From: Paenibacillus tyrphae | Lineage (GTDB): Bacteria > Bacillota > Bacilli > Paenibacillales > NBRC-103111 | NCBI RefSeq assembly: GCF_000722545.1 | Contig: NZ_JNVM01000040.1 | Span: 1 to 49,637 of the forward strand | Direction of reading: 5' to 3' | DNA length: 49,637 bases | In this document: positions 25,170 through 31,721 of the stretch, piece after piece | Numbering within the stretch: position 1 is the stretch's first letter | Layout of the letters: each line of letters opens with the position of its first letter | The notes under the pieces: model-generated | Told to the model about the DNA's origin: nothing | Databases searched by the model: none | What the model saw: the letters and a program-made list of their open reading frames with translations, nothing else | Position numbers and translations under genes: made by a program

Positions 25170-25694
25170 TCACCCCTTCAACGCAGCCAGCAGCGCATTG
25201 TACGCATTCGCCGCATCTTGGACGGTTGCGGTCGCCGGGTTTGCGATCGGTGTCAGCGCAGCGATCTGCGTCTTGGCAGCGATAGCCGTGACAGCTCCGG
25301 CCGCGTTGACAGCATTCGCCGCGATCCCGTCCAGCTTTGTCTTATCCGCTGCAGACAGGAAGCCGGCCGCGCTGGTGGTTGCTGCAGCGTGAGTGTGGTT
25401 GCCTGCTGCTGCCGTTGCCGCCGTGGTTCCGATGGTCGGCGGGAATGTCGCGGGCTTGCCCGATACGTTCGCCCAGGCGACAGCACTCGCCGAATCGGCT
25501 GTGCCAGCAAACGGTGCTTTCGCGTCGGCTGCGAGTTTGGCCGTCGTCACCGCGCCGTCCTGGATCATGGCCGTCGTGATTGATCCGTCCGCCGGTGTGC
25601 CACCTCCCCCGCCGGACAACGGCAACGGATTCTTGGTCGACACGGTAACCGGCTCCTTCTTGTCGTCATCCCAATATTGGATTAGCCCCACCAT
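25170..25694 (-). CDS. Head fibre protein
   Basis: 174 residues. The opening MVGLIQYWDDDKKEPVTVST, then a Gly run (SGGGGG) and DGSITTAMIQDGAVTTAKLA match the phage head fibre family (phi29 gp8.5-like opening). The repeat-type GNHTHAAATTSAAGFLSAAD, then KTKLDGIAANA, is the common trimeric fibre unit. The C-terminal part is Ala-rich coiled coil. I start at ATG 25694 because AAAGGG lies 7 bases upstream; GTG 25700 is too close. It is the first structural gene of the late operon. Confidence 0.85.
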   Translation of the reverse strand: MVGLIQYWDDDKKEPVTVSTKNPLPLSGGGGGTPADGSITTAMIQDGAVTTAKLAADAKAPFAGTADSASAVAWANVSGKPATFPPTIGTTAATAAAGNHTHAAATTSAAGFLSAADKTKLDGIAANAVNAAGAVTAIAAKTQIAALTPIANPATATVQDAANAYNALLAALKG

Positions 25695-25717
25695 GTTCAC
25701 GCCCTTTCGTAGAAATG

Positions 25718-25740
25718 AAAAAGACCGCCCATAGGCGGCC
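25718..25740 (-). terminator. Terminator ahead of the late operon
   Basis: Minus-strand stem GGCCGCC / GGCGGTC (one G-U pair), 4-base loop, then TTTTT. It lies after the early operon's last gene and 24 bases before the head fibre ATG, and after the candidate late promoter at 25772. Confidence 0.8.
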
Positions 25741-25771
25741 TGCTGTTATTCGGACATATTTTCACGATTTC

Positions 25772-25780
25772 AGTATATCA
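25772..25780 (-). promoter_or_regulatory. Candidate late promoter (extended -10)
   Basis: TGATATACT on the minus strand is an extended -10 (TG-N-TATACT) with no good -35 at 16-18 bases upstream. Promoters that depend on a phage activator look like this. It is the only plausible start between the late regulator gene and the head fibre gene. Confidence 0.4.
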
Positions 25781-25793
25781 GGTTTTTGCAACT

Positions 25794-26312
25794 TCATTTT
25801 TCACTCTTTTTGCACTTTCGTACTTGGCTGCTAATCTTCGAAATGAAGCTGTAAGAATACCCCAATTCATCCGCGATCTTTCCTAACGGCATCCCCATGA
25901 TATCCCGCATATAGGCGACTTGATACTCGATCCCTTGAAAGTCCCGTATGTTCGATTCGATCCGTTGCCGGATCAGCTTCTTCTGGGCCAGCCACTCCGA
26001 CACTTCCCTGATCTTAGAGACAACGCTGTCGTACTGCTCCAGGGCTTTGTCGAGCGGCACATGAACCGGCAGCGGACTGGACGGCAGCCGGCCATCAAAA
26101 CAAAGCTTCCGGGCCTGTTTCAGTTCGCCCTCCAGATCCTCCAGCCGCAGCTCGTAGATCTCAATCTCTTTGGTGATGTCGTAATACAGTTTGACGTAGT
26201 TCAATCCGCCTCGCCCTCCGTTCGTTTTAATCTCAATCCCCAATGGGCCGATAAATGCCTGTTCTATATTCTGGTTCCGTAGAATCAAAACCTTTGGACT
26301 CTTTATCCTCAC
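25794..26312 (-). CDS. Probable late transcription regulator, C-terminal HTH
   Basis: 172 residues. The middle (residues about 40-125) is coiled coil (EIEIYELRLEDLEGELKQAR), and residues about 145-168 form a helix-turn-helix: MPLGKIADELGYSYSFISKI. This layout, a length near 170 and the place between replication and terminase genes match ArpU/RinA-like late regulators. GTG start at 26312 overlaps the previous stop (GTGA), so it is translationally coupled. The most likely target is the promoter region just downstream of its own gene. Confidence 0.7.
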   Translation of the reverse strand: MRIKSPKVLILRNQNIEQAFIGPLGIEIKTNGGRGGLNYVKLYYDITKEIEIYELRLEDLEGELKQARKLCFDGRLPSSPLPVHVPLDKALEQYDSVVSKIREVSEWLAQKKLIRQRIESNIRDFQGIEYQVAYMRDIMGMPLGKIADELGYSYSFISKISSQVRKCKKSEK

Positions 26313-26509
26313 TGCTCACGGCAGCTTCTTTTGTAGTCGATTCTTCCTTTACCCCCATGTTTGCCTCCATTTTCGCCTCTAAACTGATCTTGGGCTTGCA
26401 GAATATAAACTCGTCCGCCGAGAGAAATCACGGTCGGGATACCATTTTTGATTTTGATCGGCATTACTACCGCACGAAAGGACTGGCCGACATGCCGTTG
26501 TTTGGTCAT
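26309..26509 (-). CDS. Small early protein, unknown
   Basis: 66 residues: MTKQRHVGQSFRAVVMPIKI, then NGIPTVISLGGRVYILQAQD and a Gly/Lys/Arg-rich tail. The last 20 residues are basic. It follows the helicase stop by four bases and overlaps the next gene by three. I do not recognise a family. The spacing and the GAGG before its ATG argue that it is translated. Confidence 0.6.
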   Translation of the reverse strand: MTKQRHVGQSFRAVVMPIKIKNGIPTVISLGGRVYILQAQDQFRGENGGKHGGKGRIDYKRSCREQ

Positions 26510-26513
26510 TTCC

Positions 26514-27890
26514 TCATGCCCCTCTCACCTTTTGAATTCTCGCCTTCACGGCTTCCATTAGCTCGTTTTGCCCTGTTGCTTTTCTTTCCAGCGCGTCGAC
26601 CGTTTCCTGGTCCATCGTGCCCTCGGCCACAAGCCTCATAACGACAATTCGCCGGGTCTGACCCTGCCGGTGCACCCGGGCGTTGGCCTGCTGGTCCTCT
26701 TCGAGGCTCCATATCTGGTCGTACCAAACAATCGTTTGGCTGCTTGACTCCTGCAGGTTGAGACCGTGACCCGCTGACTTCGGATGCAACAGAAGAAGCG
26801 GAATCTCATCATTATTCCAAGCCCGAATGTCTTCGTTCCCGTCTTTGCCCTTTCGCAGCGTCCGGGCTTGCGGAAACCGCTGCTGAATTCGTTCAAAGCT
26901 ATGCTTGAAATCGTAAAATACCATGACCGGCTTCCCTTGTGCCGCCTCGATGATATCCTCTAGCGCATCCAGCTTGGCCTTGTGGATCTCCTTGACACCT
27001 CGATCCTCGTCATACACGGCACCGGAGGCCATTTGCCGAAGCTTGTTCGAAAGGACCGCTGCAGTATTCGCGACAACATCGGCGTCAACATATTCCAGAA
27101 GCAAGTCACGCTCCAGCTTTTTGTACAGCTCCCGGGCTTCCTGCGACAGCTTGACTGGTACGATGCGGTCAATCCGTTCGGGAAGCTCCAGCCAATCCTC
27201 GGCTTTCATGCTGACGGCAATATCGCTTATGGCCTCGTAAATCCGCTGCTCAGCCTCTTTTTTCTGTTTCCACTCGTAAACAACATGGCCGCTTCGGGCG
27301 CCGGGATTAAAGTATCGGTCGCGGAAACCGGTGATTGTCTTACCCAGCCGCTCGCCTTGGTCCAAGAGGTAGATTTGCGGCCAAAGGTCCATCAGGCTAT
27401 TCGGCGCCGGCGTACCGGTTAACCCGATCACACGTTTCATCATCGGGCGTACACGCCGGAGGGCCCGGAACCGCTTGGAATTGGAATTCTTGAAGCTGCT
27501 CAGTTCGTCGATCACGACAGTATCGAACGGCCACCTGTTGCCGTATTCGCTCACGAGCCATTCAACATTTTCCCTATTGATCACGTAAATATCGGCTTCG
27601 GATTTCAGCGCTTTCCGGCGTGCTCCGACGCTACCCAGTACCTTCGAAATCCGCAGGTGCTGGAGATGATCCCATTTCTCGACTTCACGGGCCCAGGTGT
27701 CGTCGGCCACCCGAAGCGGTGCGATTACCAGTACACGCGCAGCATCAAAATAGTCGTTCAGCAAGCGGTCAATCGCTGTTAGCGTGGAGACGGTTTTGCC
27801 CAAACCCATCTCCAGCAATAACGCGATATAATTTGTGTCCAGGATACGCTCCGTCGCGTACTCCTGATACTGATGCGGCTTATACTTCAA
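26514..27890 (-). CDS. SNF2-family DNA helicase
   Basis: 458 residues, a compact SNF2/SWI2 ATPase without extra domains. Motif I is LLEMGLGKTVSTL (about residues 25-37), motif II is VVIDELSSFKN, motif III region GLTGTPAPNSL, and motif VI QANARVHRQGQTRRI. Such phage helicases are regularly paired with a VRR-NUC nuclease, as here, and act in replication or recombination-type DNA processing. It overlaps the VRR-NUC gene by 4 bases. Confidence 0.93.
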   Translation of the reverse strand: MKYKPHQYQEYATERILDTNYIALLLEMGLGKTVSTLTAIDRLLNDYFDAARVLVIAPLRVADDTWAREVEKWDHLQHLRISKVLGSVGARRKALKSEADIYVINRENVEWLVSEYGNRWPFDTVVIDELSSFKNSNSKRFRALRRVRPMMKRVIGLTGTPAPNSLMDLWPQIYLLDQGERLGKTITGFRDRYFNPGARSGHVVYEWKQKKEAEQRIYEAISDIAVSMKAEDWLELPERIDRIVPVKLSQEARELYKKLERDLLLEYVDADVVANTAAVLSNKLRQMASGAVYDEDRGVKEIHKAKLDALEDIIEAAQGKPVMVFYDFKHSFERIQQRFPQARTLRKGKDGNEDIRAWNNDEIPLLLLHPKSAGHGLNLQESSSQTIVWYDQIWSLEEDQQANARVHRQGQTRRIVVMRLVAEGTMDQETVDALERKATGQNELMEAVKARIQKVRGA

Positions 27891-28168
27891 CCTCCGCTCA
27901 CCTCCGCTATGAACCGATCGATGTCTTCGATCGAATCAATCTTGTAATGGCGATGGCCTCGTTTCGTGAGCTCCTTCGCCCATTTCCGCTGCAATGGTTT
28001 AAGAGGCTTCCCGGGGGCCTTGGTTTCGACGTACACAGTCACACCATTCGGCAGGATCACGAGCCGGTCGGTCACGCCGTTATTCCCGGGGCTTACCCAT
28101 TTTGGGGCAAGCCCGCCGATTCGTTCCACCTCTCGTACCAGGCGGGCTTCTATAGCCGACTCACGCAT
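27887..28168 (-). CDS. VRR-NUC domain nuclease
   Basis: 93 residues. Catalytic pattern of the PD-(D/E)xK VRR-NUC fold: an Asp in GNNGVTDRLVILPNGVTVYV and the E-x-K in VETKAPGKPL, with the helix LQRKWAKELTKRGHRHYKI after it. Stand-alone VRR-NUC proteins of this size are predicted junction-resolving nucleases. Start ATG 28166-28168 has AGGAGG 7 bases upstream. A longer reading from 28198 has no site. Confidence 0.9.
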   Translation of the reverse strand: MRESAIEARLVREVERIGGLAPKWVSPGNNGVTDRLVILPNGVTVYVETKAPGKPLKPLQRKWAKELTKRGHRHYKIDSIEDIDRFIAEVSGG

Positions 28169-28198
28169 ATAGTTTCCTCCTGAGTGATGATTACACAC

Positions 28199-28435
28199 GC
28201 ACGCGTATAGACGTGTTCACGTTTAACCTAGGATTTACCTATATACCCTATCTACTTCTCCTAGGTTAATTTAATTTATCTTATATAGTAGAAAAATGAT
28301 GTATCATATGAATCAGTAGGCCGTAAACCCTTGATATGGCTGGCTTTTACTGATTCGTTAAGGTGACGCATTACAGATTTTTTGACGCATCATATGCATC
28401 AAGGAATGATTCATTATGATGCATTGATGATCTTC
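28199..28435. other. AT-rich intergenic region with inverted repeats
   Basis: 237 bases without a gene between VapE and VRR-NUC. It contains a 10-bp inverted repeat (TTAACCTAGG at 28223-28232, CCTAGGTTAA at 28260-28269), a 9-bp one (GAATCAGTA at 28310-28318, TACTGATTC at 28348-28356), and several related GCATCATATGCATCA-like runs at 28297-28430. This could be a replication origin or a control region for the downstream VRR-NUC/helicase genes. The strand and function are undecided. Confidence 0.5.
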
Positions 28436-30787
28436 TTAAGGGATCACCCTATCAAACGCGGTTTGTTGCCCATACCCCGGTACGCGGACCCGGCCCGGCA
28501 GCTCTTTCCATCCAGGCATGCGGCGCATGATGTCACAAATACTGCGGGCCTCCCACTTCGTCATTGCGCCAGTTCTATTGTGCAGTGCCTCCGCCCAGAT
28601 CATTGCGGCGCATACGCGCTTATGCGTATACGGCTCACTGCCGAATTCGTCCTCCACAGGGGTCTCCAGCCACTCCTGAATGGTCCCCTCCCGCGGGTCG
28701 ATTTCCAAGTGTGCAGCCTGCTGCTGTTTCGCTTCCTCGGCAGCCTTCCGATCCAGCGCCAAGGATTCCCCCGCCTTGTATAGGTGCAACGCCTCAGCCC
28801 AGATTTGCCCTACAACTTCATCCGTAAGATGCTCCCAATGACTGAATCGTGCCCGCGCCGGATCAACGTCTACGGGCCAAAAACGGCGGTTGCCGGTCTC
28901 GTCCCTCAGAAAGTCCCGTGTGTTCGTCGTCCCGAAAAATACGCATTTCCGGGGAAACTCCGATACCTGCCGATCGTAAGCCACGCGGTAACGGTCCTCT
29001 GTCTTCGAGAGAAACGCCTTAACCTCGTCTACCTCGGACTTCTTCATGGCCGACAGCTCACCGATCTCGAAGATCCACCCCGCCTGCAGGTGCTCGCCGG
29101 CTTCCTTGTTCTCGAATGTCCGCAGCGAATCGCTGAACCAATCCCGGCCGAGCTTCGCCAGCAGGCTGCTCTTGCCGGCCCCCTGCGGGCCAACCAGCAC
29201 CAGCATTTCGTCGAACTTGCAGCCCGGGCGATAAAGCCGGGCGACGGCCGCCAGCAGCATTTTCCGCGTCACCTGCCGGGTGTAATGGGTATCCTCGGCC
29301 CCCAAGTAATCGATAAAAACGGTCTCGATACGCGATATGCCGTCCCATTGGTGGGATTCGATGTAAGCTTTAATCGGATGAAAGGCATTTCGATGCACAA
29401 CCTCCGTAAAGGCGTTCTGAATCGTCTTGGTCGAGTTGATTTTATGGACCTTCGAAAACCAATGCTGCAGTCGCTTGTCGTCGGCACCCAGCCACGGCTC
29501 ATATTCCTTGTGCGGCCGCTCAAGATCCCGCCAAGGCAAGGGCTTCCGGATGACCTCCGCATTCCCGAACGCGTCATAGGCCAGCACCCCGCGCCAAACG
29601 TCATGCGAAAGAATCAGCTCTATATTTCCCGCCGTGGGGAGCGGATCGCAGGTTTTATGGTGAAGCTCCAGTTTGTCCTTCCAGTCCTCGGGCTCCTCTT
29701 CGTCCTCTTCTTCATGATCCGGTCCCTCGTCCATCTCCCCGAACGTGTCCTGAAGCTCGTCCATTTTCAGCCGCTTGACCTCCGGCAGCCCGGCGACGAA
29801 GTGCTCCATCGCCACATGACTCGGCTTCTTGGCGTCTGGCGTATGCTCCTTAACCCGCTCGTCGAGATGGCCGAACTTGTGGACCCGCACGAGGTCAAAT
29901 AAATTGTATGTCCGCCCGTCCGCGACCGGATCGCTGTCCTGGTGCGAATAGGCGAGATCCTGATCCGGATAGACCTCCAGCCCGTTCCCGCTGGTCCCGC
30001 CGGTGTATGTGTAGCGGTTCGGCATGGAGCCAGGGACGTAGATGTCAGAAAGGAACGTGTCGATGCCTTCCTCGATCGTGAACGCCCGGCAGAACAGGCC
30101 GATCGTGCCGTACTTCTCCCGCGGGTCCTGCGCCTTCTTACCGCCGAGCTGCGGCCCGGCCTTTGCATCCGGATGCCGGGGCCACTGCATAACATCCCGC
30201 CAGTCGCCGTATTCCGCCAGCAAGCCGTCGACGCTGAGTGGATCGCCTTCGTAAATCTCCAGCACCGGCTCCGCGTCATTGCTGCAGCTTGGCAGATACA
30301 TCAAGCGGTGAACCTCAAATGTTGTCTTGTCGAAGTAGCTCATGCCGATCTGCTCCGCGAGCTTCCGACTGACGGCGGCATATTCGTCCAGCGTCATGGT
30401 ACGATCCACCGGCACAATCAGGCGGTATTTCGGCTTGTGCGGCCTGTGGCTATGGGTGGAATAGATGACGTAGGCGCAGCCGCCCAGCACCAGCTCGGCC
30501 GTGAACAGGAAACCGTCGTCCGCGCGATCCACGTCCAAAGTGATCAGGCTGCGGGTATCAACGTTCTCCTTCTTACGACGGCCGCCCCGGACAAGCCCGC
30601 CGACAAAAGCGGGACCGTCCTTGACCTTGCCCCGGCCGATGTTGTGCATGGCGTCGTACTGCGCCATCGTCTCCGCCGTCTGCCGGACCTTCCGCAGCCG
30701 ATCAACAAACTCGTTCCAGGTCAGATATTCAGGTTTCCAGTTTGTATCGGCCCGGTGCTTGCCGAAGCTAATATCGAGTTCCTGCAT
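28436..30787 (-). CDS. VapE-type primase/helicase
   Basis: 783 residues. The N-terminal part carries a primase-like core: SLITLDVDRADD (D-x-D), then YSTHSHRPHKPKYRLI (s-x-H) and FEVHRLMYLPSC. The C-terminal half is a virulence-associated E / superfamily 3-like ATPase with Walker A GPQGAGKSSLL near residue 535, GWIFEIGELSAMKKSEVDEV (Walker B region) and CVFFGTTNTRDFLRDETGNR. The two halves would prime and unwind DNA at the phage origin. An acidic linker (about 345-370) separates them. It is the central replication protein here, since no DnaB or DnaC homologue is present. Confidence 0.93.
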   Translation of the reverse strand: MQELDISFGKHRADTNWKPEYLTWNEFVDRLRKVRQTAETMAQYDAMHNIGRGKVKDGPAFVGGLVRGGRRKKENVDTRSLITLDVDRADDGFLFTAELVLGGCAYVIYSTHSHRPHKPKYRLIVPVDRTMTLDEYAAVSRKLAEQIGMSYFDKTTFEVHRLMYLPSCSNDAEPVLEIYEGDPLSVDGLLAEYGDWRDVMQWPRHPDAKAGPQLGGKKAQDPREKYGTIGLFCRAFTIEEGIDTFLSDIYVPGSMPNRYTYTGGTSGNGLEVYPDQDLAYSHQDSDPVADGRTYNLFDLVRVHKFGHLDERVKEHTPDAKKPSHVAMEHFVAGLPEVKRLKMDELQDTFGEMDEGPDHEEEDEEEPEDWKDKLELHHKTCDPLPTAGNIELILSHDVWRGVLAYDAFGNAEVIRKPLPWRDLERPHKEYEPWLGADDKRLQHWFSKVHKINSTKTIQNAFTEVVHRNAFHPIKAYIESHQWDGISRIETVFIDYLGAEDTHYTRQVTRKMLLAAVARLYRPGCKFDEMLVLVGPQGAGKSSLLAKLGRDWFSDSLRTFENKEAGEHLQAGWIFEIGELSAMKKSEVDEVKAFLSKTEDRYRVAYDRQVSEFPRKCVFFGTTNTRDFLRDETGNRRFWPVDVDPARARFSHWEHLTDEVVGQIWAEALHLYKAGESLALDRKAAEEAKQQQAAHLEIDPREGTIQEWLETPVEDEFGSEPYTHKRVCAAMIWAEALHNRTGAMTKWEARSICDIMRRMPGWKELPGRVRVPGYGQQTAFDRVIP

Positions 30788-30823
30788 GTTTTCACTTCCT
30801 TATTCTCGAAAAGCTTCCATTTT

Positions 30824-30831
30824 GGTAATAT
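30824..30831 (+). promoter_or_regulatory. Extended -10 promoter of plus-strand gene
   Basis: TGGTAATAT (TG-G then TAATAT) lies 15 bases before the start of the 66-residue gene. The -35 is poor (TTCTCG). It points away from VapE. Confidence 0.4.
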
Positions 30832-30846
30832 TAGTGCGAGGTGATT

Positions 30847-31047
30847 ATGGTCATGTTCAAATCTGGGTTTCTCCTTGTTTCACCCGAACAAATTGCAGCC
30901 GCCATATTCAATAAAAGTGATGTGATTGTTTGGCAGAGCGGCCGTATTCTTGACTACGGCGGCCCCATTGAATCACAAACAGAACATTCGGTTACTATCA
31001 ATGGGGCAAAATATTTAAAAGAAAATTGCGAATTCCGGATTCGATGA
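30847..31047 (+). CDS. Small plus-strand protein, unknown
   Basis: 66 residues from ATG 30847 with GAGGTG just upstream. It reads MVMFKSGFLLVSPEQIAAAI, then DVIVWQSGRILDYGGPIESQ and INGAKYLKENCEFRIR: a short mixed alpha/beta protein with no signal peptide and one Cys. It runs against the surrounding early operon and is AT-richer. I do not recognise a family. It is divergent from VapE and about 110 bases before the HEPN gene. Confidence 0.6.
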   Translation: MVMFKSGFLLVSPEQIAAAIFNKSDVIVWQSGRILDYGGPIESQTEHSVTINGAKYLKENCEFRIR

Positions 31048-31127
31048 AATAAGCTATTGAGTGCACGCTAACACCAATGTCCAGTTCATTTATATACTTC
31101 ACTTCCGATGAAAAATAGTGAAATATA

Positions 31128-31136
31128 TGGTAAAAT
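31128..31136 (+). promoter_or_regulatory. Extended -10 promoter of the HEPN gene
   Basis: TGGTAAAAT with ATGAAA (31108-31113) 17 bases upstream as a partial -35, 25 bases before the start codon. Confidence 0.5.
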
Positions 31137-31160
31137 ATCATTTATACAAGGAGGTACAAA

Positions 31161-31721
31161 ATGATAATAGGAAGGGTAACAATAACTAATATGGGAAATG
31201 AAATGTATAACGACGGACTGTTCTATGTTGAACAAGCCGAGAAACTAGAGAATCAAGAGAATAAATTTAACCACTGGCGTTATTGCCGTGCAGCAATAAT
31301 TAGCTTTTGTGCTGCTGCTGAAGCGGAGATTGCAAAGCTAATTGTTGGTTCCTTAAAGAAGCAATCCAGATTATCTCGCGACGATAAGAGGGTTCTTGAC
31401 TTTCTCACTGATCCCAATTTTAAGACCAAGAATATTCCCACTGATTTAGCGAGTATTTCCAAAAAATATAACTACCTTAGAAAGTTGAATAAATTAAGAT
31501 GGAAATCGCTGGACGCCAAGTATGATAACTTAACAAAATTAAGAAACAAGATCATTCACTATTCATTCAGTTCACATGATGCTGTGTACTCGGATAATAT
31601 TTTTATAGCCTCCAAAGATGCTTCGGTAATTGTAAAGAATTACATAAAAGAGCTATACACAATTGCAAATGAAAATCCGCCTCAATGGGTCAACAGCACG
31701 GCTTCTAAAACCATTGTTTGA
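31161..31721 (+). CDS. HEPN-motif protein, possible defence/toxin
   Basis: 186 residues, mostly helical, strong AAGGAGG site 6 bases upstream. Near the C-terminal third is R128-N-K-I-I-H133, the R-x4-H motif of HEPN ribonucleases. The N-terminal helix YCRAAIISFCAAAEAEIAKL resembles the first helix of HEPN domains in RiboL-PSP and related families. HEPN proteins act as RNases in toxin-antitoxin, abortive infection and restriction systems, or as non-catalytic partners. Its stop touches the stop of the convergent methyltransferase gene. It is AT-rich and on the opposite strand, so likely a late acquisition. No cognate nucleotidyltransferase (MNT) is adjacent. The assignment rests on motif and helix pattern. 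Confidence 0.65.
   Translation: MIIGRVTITNMGNEMYNDGLFYVEQAEKLENQENKFNHWRYCRAAIISFCAAAEAEIAKLIVGSLKKQSRLSRDDKRVLDFLTDPNFKTKNIPTDLASISKKYNYLRKLNKLRWKSLDAKYDNLTKLRNKIIHYSFSSHDAVYSDNIFIASKDASVIVKNYIKELYTIANENPPQWVNSTASKTIV

Noticed and set aside
28784..29902. Long open frame on the plus strand across the VapE gene
   Set aside because: It mirrors the codon pattern of the minus-strand primase/helicase, lacks a ribosome binding site and has no recognisable motif.
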